This document shows, piece after piece, positions 41,409 through 49,172 of a stretch of 64,000 bases of DNA. This DNA is from Caldilinea sp. CFX5 (GTDB lineage: Bacteria > Chloroflexota > Anaerolineae > Caldilineales > Caldilineaceae). Made by a program: the position numbers and the translations under genes. The notes under the pieces were generated by a model. That model had not been told where the DNA came from, did not search any database, and saw only the letters and a program-made list of their open reading frames with translations. The stretch is from positions 62,001 to 126,000 of the forward strand of contig QWII01000017.1 in the NCBI GenBank assembly GCA_021405325.1, in the 5' to 3' direction. How positions within the stretch are numbered: the stretch's first letter is position 1; each line of letters starts with the position of its first letter.

Positions 41409-42800
41409 TCACCCGCCGCGTGCGGCTTCTTCTTCCATCACCTTGTTGGCGTCGGGGATGACCTTCATTGCTTCTTCGGCGGTCTGCTCACCGTTGAAGA
41501 TGGCGGTCAGCGCCGGGTTGACAATGGTGTCCTGCGCTTTGATATAGCCGGTGGGCATAGTCAGGAAATGACCATATTTCGGCACATATTTGGTCACAAT
41601 ATCGACGTAACCCGCCGGATGCACCGGCTCGGTACACCATTCGGCGACGGCTTCCGGCGTCGTCAGGGCGGTTTGGCTGGGCAGCCACAGCCCCTGTTCA
41701 CAGTAGCGCTGCTGATACCAGGGCGAGGAGAGGAAGCGCACCAGTTGCCAGGCTTCCTCGGTATGTTTGGCGCCATTGACAATGGTGACAATATGCGCCT
41801 GCAAGTCGGTGGCCGGGCGTTTCATCTTGGGCAAGACGGCGGTGCCAAGTTTGCCTTCAATCTTGTAGAGCCAACTGAGCGCCCAGGAGCCATCGACGTG
41901 CATGGCGACCTTCTTGGTTTCCAGCAACTGGACATCGCTCATGCCCAGCCCTTCCATCTGCGCGGCTTGGGGCATGACCTGATGGACAAAGCGCAGATCG
42001 GCAATGCGTTGCAAGGCTTGGGTCGCCTCCGGTGAATCGAGCGCTAATTTGCCTTCACTGTTGATCCATGTCCCTTCATTGGACTGGATGGCGGCGTGGA
42101 GCGGGATCCACCAGGTGGGCCAGTTGACGCCCCAAACATCAACATTTTCCGGGTCAAAACCATCCTCACCGGGGTGCTTGCCGTTGACATCGGTCGTCAT
42201 CTGTTTGGCAACCTCGACAAATTTGTCCCACTCCCACGCTTGTTCGGGGTCGTTGCTCGGCGGTTCAATGCCGGCGGCCTCAAAGACCTCGGCATTAAAG
42301 TACATGTGCGGCGCCACCCAACAGGAACCGATGCCATACCAGCGGCCATCAACGGCGCAGCGGTCGGTCTCTTGCGGTTGGAGCCAATAATCGGGCTTGG
42401 AGAGGAGCGAATCCGCCTCGATCAGGTCGGTAATATCGACCAAGACCTTATCCTTGACAAAGGTGCGGTAAAGATTGCTCTCGACACGAGCGGCATCCGG
42501 CGGGGTGCCGGCCGCGATTAAGGTCAACAGTTGCACCCCTTCTTGCTGCTGCACCTGCTTCCAATCCAGGCCGGGATTCTCCTCGCGGAATTTGGCCTGT
42601 TCATCCGGGTAGTTGTCGGGATTGCCGGGATCGCCCAGAAACTCAATGACAATGGTCTCGGCCGCCGGCGCCGCACCGCCACCGCCGGCCGGGGCTACCC
42701 CAGGCGCCGCGCAAGCCACCAACGCCACGCTGCCGGCCATCCCGGCGCTCAAGCGCAAAAACTGCCGACGTGTAAGGCTGAAGTTCGGTTTCTCCTGCAT
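41409..42800 (-). CDS. Carbohydrate ABC transporter substrate-binding lipoprotein (family 1)
   Basis: The start is the ATG at 42800 (MQEKPNFSLTRRQFLRLSAG, AAGGAG 8 bases upstream), giving 463 residues. It has a twin-arginine signal ending in a lipobox (VALVAC), so it is a Tat-exported lipoprotein, then a Gly/Ala linker. The body is an extracellular solute-binding family 1 fold: VIEFLGDPGNPDNYPDEQAKFREENPGLDWKQ, GTPPDAARV, the VAMHVDGSWALSWL motif, and AWQLVRFLSSPWYQQRYCEQGLWLPSQ. The neighbours are two permeases and a DUF5695-like protein, so the ligand is probably a glycan or glycoside. It is the first gene of the operon. Confidence 0.9.
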   Translation of the reverse strand: MQEKPNFSLTRRQFLRLSAGMAGSVALVACAAPGVAPAGGGGAAPAAETIVIEFLGDPGNPDNYPDEQAKFREENPGLDWKQVQQQEGVQLLTLIAAGTPPDAARVESNLYRTFVKDKVLVDITDLIEADSLLSKPDYWLQPQETDRCAVDGRWYGIGSCWVAPHMYFNAEVFEAAGIEPPSNDPEQAWEWDKFVEVAKQMTTDVNGKHPGEDGFDPENVDVWGVNWPTWWIPLHAAIQSNEGTWINSEGKLALDSPEATQALQRIADLRFVHQVMPQAAQMEGLGMSDVQLLETKKVAMHVDGSWALSWLYKIEGKLGTAVLPKMKRPATDLQAHIVTIVNGAKHTEEAWQLVRFLSSPWYQQRYCEQGLWLPSQTALTTPEAVAEWCTEPVHPAGYVDIVTKYVPKYGHFLTMPTGYIKAQDTIVNPALTAIFNGEQTAEEAMKVIPDANKVMEEEAARGG

Positions 42801-43176
42801 GGATTTTCTCCTTATGAAATTGTTTACGAGAAATTGTTTTGCGAGAAATTGATTGGAGAGCACAGGATACGCGGCGACCAGGTCGCGCAAACCTACGCTT
42901 CTCCTGTGGCGCACCACACCATTGACGAACAACGCACTTGTGTCCCATCTTCATTTCCGCACCCGGTTGTGCAGGATGGGCGACAAGTTGACCAACAGTT
43001 TTGCGATTTAGATCTGATTTGATGATTATGCTGGAAATGAGATGGTTTGATGGTAGCACAAGCGGACGCTTTTGGCAACCAGGAATTCCAAATGAGAACG
43101 CGGATTGAGCAGATACAGCGGATTTCACCGGATCAATTCAGGTGAAAAATCTGCGCTAATCCACCGGGAACCTGCT
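42801..43176. other. Spacer upstream of the sugar importer, with repeats
   Basis: 42816-42854 contains three copies of GAGAAATTG-type units (period about 13). 43118-43129 and 43141-43156 are partly complementary (GCGGATTTCACC and GGTGAAAAATCTGCGC), a possible terminator for the membrane protein gene ending at 43177. No gene is seen. The sugar operon promoter should lie here but is not obvious. Confidence 0.5.
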
Positions 43177-43761
43177 TTACCCTGAGTTAATACGCCCGTG
43201 CGGTTGTCGTTTGCGCCACCACACCCCAACATAATACAACCCGAGTAGAAGCAGCACGCCCTGCGTCACATTCAACGTCGCCAACTTGGCTTGTTTACAG
43301 AGCAGCACTAGCGTGGCGAGCCAATGCGCGGTGGGCGCCAGGTAGATGAGTGCGGCGCTGGTCAGATTTTCCGCCCAATCAAAAAAGGTGGGCAGCAGAA
43401 GAAGCAAAAAGCCCCGGCGCTCAACCACGCGTTGATAAAAAACCGGCAAGGTATGGCGGACAAAGAACGCCGCTGCCCCTGCCACCCATAATCCTGCACA
43501 GAGGGGAAAGAGGTAGTCGATGAGCGTAAAGAGTAGATAGAGGCGGCGCGACTGATCGGTGTAGGTCGGCAACTGGGCGAAGATGGCTGTCAGAGTTAAC
43601 CCATTTTGCAAGTCAAAGGGTTCAGCGCCTTGCGTGACGGCGGCAAAGCGTTCCCCCACCTGCAACAGGGCGAACAACGTCAGCGCAAAACCCAGCAGCG
43701 CGCCCAGAAAAAGCCAGCCATTCTGGGAACAACGCAGGATGAGTTGATGGAGCCGCTTCAT
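43177..43761 (-). CDS. Uncharacterised four-helix membrane protein
   Basis: This 194-residue protein has four hydrophobic helices (GWLFLGALLGFALTLFALLQV, YLLFTLIDYLFPLCAGLWVAG, a middle LLPTFFDWAENLTSAALIYL stretch, and VTQGVLLLLGLYYVGVWW). The D-x-L-F-P and F-D-W-x-E-N motifs recall small bacterial membrane proteins of unknown role annotated only as hypothetical. Its start overlaps the stop of the short oxidoreductase remnant by an ATGA. There is no link to the flanking importers apart from strand. Confidence 0.65.
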   Translation of the reverse strand: MKRLHQLILRCSQNGWLFLGALLGFALTLFALLQVGERFAAVTQGAEPFDLQNGLTLTAIFAQLPTYTDQSRRLYLLFTLIDYLFPLCAGLWVAGAAAFFVRHTLPVFYQRVVERRGFLLLLLPTFFDWAENLTSAALIYLAPTAHWLATLVLLCKQAKLATLNVTQGVLLLLGLYYVGVWWRKRQPHGRINSG

Positions 43762-43916
43762 GCCGCCTCGCTTCGTTCCGCCGGATGTTTGACTTCCCAG
43801 GGCGCCACCCCTTCCGGGCGCAGATCTGGCATAGTGAGGGCAAAACCGGCCCGCGGCAAATTGCGCGCCGCCGCGCTGCCCATATTGCCCAGGCCGATGA
43901 AACCGATTTTGGTCAT
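43758..43916 (-). pseudogene. Truncated 3-hydroxyisobutyrate dehydrogenase-like N-terminus
   Basis: A 52-residue frame with a good ribosome-binding site (AGAGGA 6 bases upstream) begins MTKIGFIGLGNMGSAAARNL, the NAD(P)-binding G-x-G-x-x-G start of 6-phosphogluconate/3-hydroxyisobutyrate dehydrogenases. It continues for one more strand (LTMPDLRPE) and ends. The remaining 240 or so residues are absent. The stop overlaps the next start as ATGA. It is either a deleted gene or a peptide retained for translational coupling. Confidence 0.7.
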
Positions 43917-44171
43917 AAAGGGTCCTCTTTGGTGATGATTTGAAGAAGAAGAGAAAGGAATTATATCATGTTGTCATGGCGGGCAAATAATATTTTGACT
44001 TCGGTGTGACTGTTTTAGGCTGATGGTTGATTAGGCGATTGGCAGTTGAACAATCGATGGGAAAGTGCAAACACTACTTGGCGGATTGTCGAGAAAATGG
44101 TAAAGTAGGTAAGAGTTACAGCATCCATAAAAGGAGGTATCGACACCGGTAGGAACAATAACCTAGCCAAG

Positions 44172-44369
44172 TTAGCGTCGCCGTTGCCCGTAGCCAACCA
44201 CACCCGCCAATCCCACCATCAACCCCAAAAACGACACCGCGTACGCACCAAAGCTCAACAAAAAGCCGGCCTCGATCACTCGCAACACCATTGCAAAGAT
44301 GACGAGAAAACTGACCAGCAGCATGAAAAAGCCCAAGACAATCAATCCCAGTGGTGATAATAGTTGCAT
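44172..44369 (-). CDS. Small two-helix membrane protein
   Basis: This 65-residue protein begins MQLLSPLGLIVLGFFMLLV and has two hydrophobic helices joined by a short turn (VIEAGF) and a basic C-terminus (YGQRRR). No family is recognised. It lies just after the oppF-like gene of the importer operon, separated only by a TACCTATC repeat tract. Gene reality rests on the hydrophobic pattern and position. The spacer 43917-44171 shows nothing recognisable. Confidence 0.45.
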   Translation of the reverse strand: MQLLSPLGLIVLGFFMLLVSFLVIFAMVLRVIEAGFLLSFGAYAVSFLGLMVGLAGVVGYGQRRR

Positions 44370-44373
44370 ACAC

Positions 44374-44403
44374 CCTATCTACCTGTCTACCTATCTACCT
44401 ATA
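44374..44403. repeat. TCTACCTG octad tract
   Basis: Three imperfect octads (CTATCTAC, CTGTCTAC, CTATCTAC) overlap the last codons of the oppF-like gene. It is the same unit as 10747-10860 but here has a single arm. Confidence 0.75.
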
Positions 44404-45435
44404 CAACCAACAAGCCGTTGCATGACCCGGCGACGGTTCAAAATCGGGCGGCTCATCCACTTCACAGAGGGTAGCAATGGCGTGTGGACAGCGCGGATGA
44501 AAACGACACCCCGGCGGCGGTTTGACCAGGCTGGGCGGTTCACCCGGCGGCACTTCGCGATAGGTGGCGGCGTTCGCCGCGTCCGGGTCGGGGATGGCGG
44601 TCAGGAGCGCGCTGGTGTAGGGGTGGAGCGGGTTGCGCAACAGGTCGTTGATCGCCGCCTTCTCGACCAGTTTGCCGGCGTACATGACAAAGATGCGCTC
44701 AGAAAAGTAGCGCACGGTCGAAAGATCATGGGTAATATAGATGACGGCCAGGTTGTGTTCCTGTTGCAACCGTTGCAGCAGCCGTAAAATCTCCACCCGC
44801 ACCGAGGCGTCGAGCATGGAGACCGGCTCATCGGCCACAATCAGTTTGGGGCGCAACAACATGGCGCGCGCCACCACCACGCGCTGTAACTGACCGCCGC
44901 TTAACATGTGCGGAAACTTACTCAGAAAATCGGCGACCGGCGTCAAGCGCACTTCGGTCATCACCTCTTCAATGCGGACGGCGCGTTCGTGGCGGCTCTT
45001 CATGCCGTGGATGATCAGCGGCTCTTCCAGGATGCGCTGAATGGTCATAAAGGGAGGCAGCGCGCCAAAGGGGTCTTGCTGCACATAGCCCACCTGTGAG
45101 CGATACCATTGCAGCTTGCGCGGGGTAAAGTCGCTGACGACTTCGCCTTCAAAGCGAATTTCGCCCTTGATCGGCTTGTGCAGCCCTAGAATGGTCTTCA
45201 TCAGGCTGGACTTGCCGCAGCCACTCTCGCCCACAATGGCGACCGCTTCACCGCGGCGCAGGTCAAAGTTGACATTGTCCACGGCCCGGACATAGCCGGC
45301 GCGCCCAAAGCCCCACCGTCGCAACTCAAACCAGGTGTGCAAGTTGCGCACCGAGAGCAGCACATTCCCTGATTCGTTCATCTCTGCCAAAGGATCACCC
45401 ACCCGCCAAACCATCTGTTGTATATCAACCGGCAT
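44395..45435 (-). CDS. Peptide/oligosaccharide ABC transporter ATPase (OppF/DppF type)
   Basis: The start is the ATG at 45435 (MPVDIQQMVWRVGD). Longer versions translate a repeat. In 346 residues it shows Walker A GESGCGKSS, Q-loop YVQQDPFGALPP, signature LSGGQLQRVVVARA, Walker B LIVADEPVSMLD, H-loop YITHD, and the C-terminal family tail with cysteine motif GCRFHPRCPHA that can bind iron-sulfur in this subfamily. It energises the family-5 importer with the OppD-type ATPase upstream. Order on the strand: binding protein, DppB, DppC, OppD, OppF. Confidence 0.95.
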   Translation of the reverse strand: MPVDIQQMVWRVGDPLAEMNESGNVLLSVRNLHTWFELRRWGFGRAGYVRAVDNVNFDLRRGEAVAIVGESGCGKSSLMKTILGLHKPIKGEIRFEGEVVSDFTPRKLQWYRSQVGYVQQDPFGALPPFMTIQRILEEPLIIHGMKSRHERAVRIEEVMTEVRLTPVADFLSKFPHMLSGGQLQRVVVARAMLLRPKLIVADEPVSMLDASVRVEILRLLQRLQQEHNLAVIYITHDLSTVRYFSERIFVMYAGKLVEKAAINDLLRNPLHPYTSALLTAIPDPDAANAATYREVPPGEPPSLVKPPPGCRFHPRCPHAIATLCEVDEPPDFEPSPGHATACWLYR

Positions 45436-45473
45436 AAATTCAGTACCCTCAAGATAACCATTATACGCCACAG

Positions 45474-45614
45474 TGTGATGCGTGATGCGTGTTGCGTATT
45501 GCGTGAATCGTTCAGCTACTTCTTTGGTTTGGCCTAGAAGCAAGGTATGAACTGTGTCTTGGGGCGATGAGAAGACTAAAGTTACAGTTCACGCAACACG
45601 CAACACGCATCACG
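45474..45614. repeat. 27-bp heptad palindrome between oppD- and oppF-like genes
   Basis: The left arm (45481-45507) and right arm (45588-45614) are complementary over 27 bases with one mismatch, with an 80-base loop. Units are CGTGATG, CGTGTTG, CGTATTG. The right arm overlaps the last codons of the oppD-like gene. The family is shared with 13722-13763. Confidence 0.88.
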
Positions 45615-46572
45615 TATGCAACCAACACTTTACCTGCCGCCCATCCGCCTGCTGCACCATTGGCGGCTCTTCGCTGCACCGGGCAAAGCGGGCCGGACAG
45701 CGCGCCGCAAAGCGACACCCCGTTGGCAGCGCCAGTAGACTGGGGGGCGTGCCGGCGATAAAGTCCGGCTCTTTCTCTTCGCGCAGTTTGGGGACGCTGT
45801 CCATTAACTTTTGCGAATAGGGGTGGAGGGGGGCGCGAAAGAAACGATCGGCGTCGCTCAACTCGACAAGCTGCCCGGCATACATCACCGCCACCCGGTC
45901 GGCCAATTCACTAGAAGTGCCGACATCGTGGGTGATCAGGATAAAGCTGGTCTCTTGCTCCTGCTTGATGCGCTTGAGGACATTCATAATATTGGCCTGT
46001 GTCAAGACATCGAGCGCCGAGGTCGGTTCATCGAGCAGCACCAGATCCGGTTTTGTCACCAGCGCCATTGCAATCGCCACGCGCTGGCGCATCCCGCCGC
46101 TCAATTCAAAGGCATAGCGATTGGCAAAGTCAACCGGGACGCCGACATGACGCAACGCTTCCTGGGCACGCAACAGCGCATCGTTCTTCTTCATGGCAAA
46201 ATGGGCAACCAACGGTTCCGCCACCTGATCGCCCACCCGCAAAACCGGGTTGAGCGCGTTCATCGCCGCTTGCGGCACCATCGACATCTTGACCCAGCGC
46301 ACCTCGTTGCGGAAATTATCCTCACTCAGGGTCATGACATCCGTGCCGTTGATATGAACCTGGCCACTATAGGTCTGCACATTGCGTGGCAACAGGCGCA
46401 AAATGGCGCGCGACAACGAAGTCTTCCCGCTGCCCGACTCACCCAGAAAGACCAGCGCCTCATTGCGGCGCATGTCAAAACTCACACCGTCAACGGCCTT
46501 CACCACACCTTTGGCGGTGCGGAAGTGGAGGCGGAGATCGTGGATACGAAGTAACGAATGGTTATTGGTCAT
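45610..46572 (-). CDS. Peptide/oligosaccharide ABC transporter ATPase (OppD/DppD type)
   Basis: This 320-residue ATPase has Walker A GESGSGKTS, Q-loop MVPQAAMNALNP, signature LSGGMRQRVAIAMAL, Walker B LVLLDEPTSALD, H-loop LITHD, and the Opp-type C-terminal extension (HPYSQKLMDSVPKL, then GCRFAARCPARFARC). It starts 8 bases after the DppC-like stop and is followed by the OppF-like gene across a heptad palindrome. The two ATPases form the motor heterodimer of the importer. Confidence 0.95.
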   Translation of the reverse strand: MTNNHSLLRIHDLRLHFRTAKGVVKAVDGVSFDMRRNEALVFLGESGSGKTSLSRAILRLLPRNVQTYSGQVHINGTDVMTLSEDNFRNEVRWVKMSMVPQAAMNALNPVLRVGDQVAEPLVAHFAMKKNDALLRAQEALRHVGVPVDFANRYAFELSGGMRQRVAIAMALVTKPDLVLLDEPTSALDVLTQANIMNVLKRIKQEQETSFILITHDVGTSSELADRVAVMYAGQLVELSDADRFFRAPLHPYSQKLMDSVPKLREEKEPDFIAGTPPSLLALPTGCRFAARCPARFARCSEEPPMVQQADGRQVKCWLHT

Positions 46573-46580
46573 AGTATCAA

Positions 46581-47924
46581 TTACAAACCCCGCAACCGCG
46601 GGTTAAAAATCCGATCCATCGCAAAGCCGACCATGGCAAAGCCCAAGCCAGTGATCATGAGTAACACCGCCGGTTCAAGCATCCAATAGTAATAGCCCTG
46701 GTAGAGCGCACCGTTGCTACGTGCTTCGCTGAGGATTTTGCCCCAGGTCGGCAGCACCGGGTCGCCTAGTTCCAACAGCGACAGGGTCGCTTCGAGAAAG
46801 ACAAACGACGGGATCAAGACCACAAATTGCGGGATTAGAATCGGGATAATGCGCGGGATCATGTAGAGAAAGATGATCCGGAAGTTACCCGCGCCATACG
46901 CCTTGGCCGCCTCAATATACGAAGACTCTTTCACCTGAAGAAAGAGGGCGCGATGGCTCTTGATCGCGCCGCCAAAGATGCTCAAGAGGATGACAGAACC
47001 CAACATGATCCAGATGCTGCGCGAATAGAAGGTGCCGATCATGATCAACACCGGCAGCACCGGCAAGATCAAGTTCACCTCCGTCACGCGTTGGATGCCG
47101 GCGTCGATCCAGCCGCCAAACCAGACGCCAATCGCCGCAATCACCAAACTGGTGACCGTAATGCCGACCGCAGCCAACAAGCCAAAGCTCAGGGCAATCG
47201 GCGTCCCCCAGAGCAACGCCACCATGAGATCACGCCGCCGGTGATCGGTGCCGGCCAGCCCATCCACTTGGCCATAGAGGATAAACTTGCCATCCAGGGT
47301 CGCCTCTTTCTCAAAGAGCAAACCCGCCGCCTGTAATTGATAGCGCCCTTTGAGTGGCTTCGGTGTGGTTGCCGCCGGGTCGCCAAAGAGAGCTTCCAGC
47401 GCCGGCTGCCCGCGCAAGCGCCGTTGGAGCCGTTCATCTTGGGTGATGTAGTAGGTTTCGCTGCCGCCCACCGTAAAATCACTAAGCCGGATCTCGCGGT
47501 TGTCGGGCGTCACCCAGGTCAGTTCAACGTGCGGGCGTTTTTCCTTGAATGCAGCCGTAAAAAAGACCGCCAGATCCTGCGGAAAGGCATCGTATGGGTA
47601 GTCAAAGGCAAAGGTGAGTGTTGTATCGATCATCCCCTCTGCGATCGGCGCAGTCTCCTTGGGGACGACACCAGTCTGGCTATCCAGCACAATCGTTTCC
47701 GGTAGTTTTTCGCGCCGGAAGAAATTCACCCAGCGCGGTTGGGCATTGCGCGGATGTTCGATCCAGACGCTCTCGCCGCCACGCCAAAGGCGCACCGCTT
47801 CGTCATAGGGCAAGGCAGTGACGGCATAAACTGCCAGCGCCAGTAGGCCCGCAATGATGATGCTCCCCAACAAAGCAGATGGATAGCGCGCAATTTCGCG
47901 CAAAGCATTGGTCGCGCTGCTCAT
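46581..47924 (-). CDS. ABC transporter permease (DppC/OppC type) with large extracytoplasmic insert
   Basis: The 447 residues are longer than usual for DppC (about 300). A first helix (ALLGSIIIAGLLALAVYAV) is followed by about 190 extracytoplasmic residues, then GTDHRRRDLMVALLWGTPIALSFGLL and the remaining helices with the EAA loop EAAKAYGAGNFRIIFLYMIPRIIPILI. The insert could contact the unusually long binding protein. It overlaps the DppB-like gene by 4 bases. Archaeal family-5 importers have similar inserts as far as I recall. Confidence 0.92.
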   Translation of the reverse strand: MSSATNALREIARYPSALLGSIIIAGLLALAVYAVTALPYDEAVRLWRGGESVWIEHPRNAQPRWVNFFRREKLPETIVLDSQTGVVPKETAPIAEGMIDTTLTFAFDYPYDAFPQDLAVFFTAAFKEKRPHVELTWVTPDNREIRLSDFTVGGSETYYITQDERLQRRLRGQPALEALFGDPAATTPKPLKGRYQLQAAGLLFEKEATLDGKFILYGQVDGLAGTDHRRRDLMVALLWGTPIALSFGLLAAVGITVTSLVIAAIGVWFGGWIDAGIQRVTEVNLILPVLPVLIMIGTFYSRSIWIMLGSVILLSIFGGAIKSHRALFLQVKESSYIEAAKAYGAGNFRIIFLYMIPRIIPILIPQFVVLIPSFVFLEATLSLLELGDPVLPTWGKILSEARSNGALYQGYYYWMLEPAVLLMITGLGFAMVGFAMDRIFNPRLRGL

Positions 47925-49060
47925 GTGCCGCTCCCTCCCACGCCGACCTTGACTCGTGGATCGAGCAGGGCGTAGACAATATCCAGCAAAAAGACGGTAA
48001 GCGCCAGTAAGTAAGCGTAGATCACCACCGACCCCACAATCACCGGCGTGTCAATGCGATTCGAGGCTTGGAAGAGCAGTTGTCCCAGGCCAGGCCAGTT
48101 AAAGACCGCTTCCAACACCACCGCCCCCGTCCACAAGTTGATCACTGTCAGCGCCAACCCGGTCACAATGGTGGGCAAGGTGGGGCGCAGAATGTAGCGG
48201 CGCTCCACCGTCCGTGGCGACAGCCCTTTGGCATGGGCCATCTCGACATAATCCTCACTCGAATAGATGAGGAAAAAGGTGCGCGAGGAGTAGATCGACA
48301 GAAAGATCGCACTGAGGACAATCGACGACACCGGCAAAATCAGGTGCTTAAGAACGCTCAACGCGTAGTGCAGCGTATCAGCCGGCGGCGGCGCAGCCAC
48401 CATGCTGCCAAAGGGCAAGAGACCCCAAAAGGCGGCAAAAAAAAGAATCAAAAAGAGACCATAAAACCAGGAAGGCGCGGCTGATAAGGGGGCCAGCACC
48501 ACCACCAGCCGGTCGAACCAACTGCCGTAGTGGCGCGAGAGCGCCAGCGCAATAAAGAGCGAGGTGAAAAAGAGCAACAGTTGCGCCGTGGCAAAGAGCA
48601 GCAAGGTGGGGGCCAACCGTTCCAACAGAATTAGCCGCACTTGGCGCGAGCCGCTGTCGCTGATCGTATTTTGGGCGCGCCCCAGGTTCAGGGTCAACGC
48701 ATCGGTCAGGTAGCGGAAGCTCCGCAGCAGAAACGGCTGATCCAGCCCCAAACGTTTTTCTTGCAATGCAATCAGCTCATCAATCGCCCCTTGCTTCTGC
48801 GCCGATGTCATCTTCTGAAAGCGGGGGTCCAGACCCACTTGAATCGAAATCTGCTCGCGAATCACCCCTTTGGCGATCTCATCGACATAACCGCCCATGT
48901 TGGCAATCAGAATCGTCAAATAGACGCCCACCACCACCGTGGCAAAGAGCGCCGCCAATTTCACCACTGTATACTGCACCACCCGCCGCAACGCACTCGG
49001 CGCGCCCCGGCGTGGGCCAACTTCTATCCCTGGTTGTAAGGGCAAGGCGCTTTCGGTCAT
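47921..49060 (-). CDS. ABC transporter permease (DppB/OppB type)
   Basis: The 379-residue permease has a first helix (VVQYTVVKLAALFATVVVGVYLTILI), a long periplasmic segment (about 60-160) with LGLDQPFLLRSFRYLTDALTLNLGRA, further helices and the EAA loop EMAHAKGLSPRTVERRYILRPTLPTIV. The segment QKRLGLDQP is typical of OppB-type proteins. It is separated from the binding-protein gene by the 49084-49168 octad hairpin and overlaps the DppC-like gene by 4 bases. Confidence 0.93.
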   Translation of the reverse strand: MTESALPLQPGIEVGPRRGAPSALRRVVQYTVVKLAALFATVVVGVYLTILIANMGGYVDEIAKGVIREQISIQVGLDPRFQKMTSAQKQGAIDELIALQEKRLGLDQPFLLRSFRYLTDALTLNLGRAQNTISDSGSRQVRLILLERLAPTLLLFATAQLLLFFTSLFIALALSRHYGSWFDRLVVVLAPLSAAPSWFYGLFLILFFAAFWGLLPFGSMVAAPPPADTLHYALSVLKHLILPVSSIVLSAIFLSIYSSRTFFLIYSSEDYVEMAHAKGLSPRTVERRYILRPTLPTIVTGLALTVINLWTGAVVLEAVFNWPGLGQLLFQASNRIDTPVIVGSVVIYAYLLALTVFLLDIVYALLDPRVKVGVGGSGT

Positions 49061-49083
49061 CGCATATACTCCATTACAGTCAA

Positions 49084-49168
49084 GTGAGACAGTAAGACAG
49101 TGAATCAGTAAGACAGTGCGTCAGTGACTGGCATACTGTCCTACTGATTTACTGTCTCACTGTCCTAC
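49084..49168 (-). repeat. Octad palindrome between binding-protein and DppB-like genes
   Basis: The left arm (49084-49117) and right arm (49135-49168) pair over 34 bases with about five mismatches, all purine-purine exchanges that become A-C or G-U in RNA. The unit is AGTAAGAC/AGTGAATC. It begins 4 bases beyond the binding-protein stop (49173). It is unrelated in sequence to the 41353-41407 hairpin but sits at the same place in its operon. Confidence 0.85.
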
Positions 49169-49172
49169 TAAC

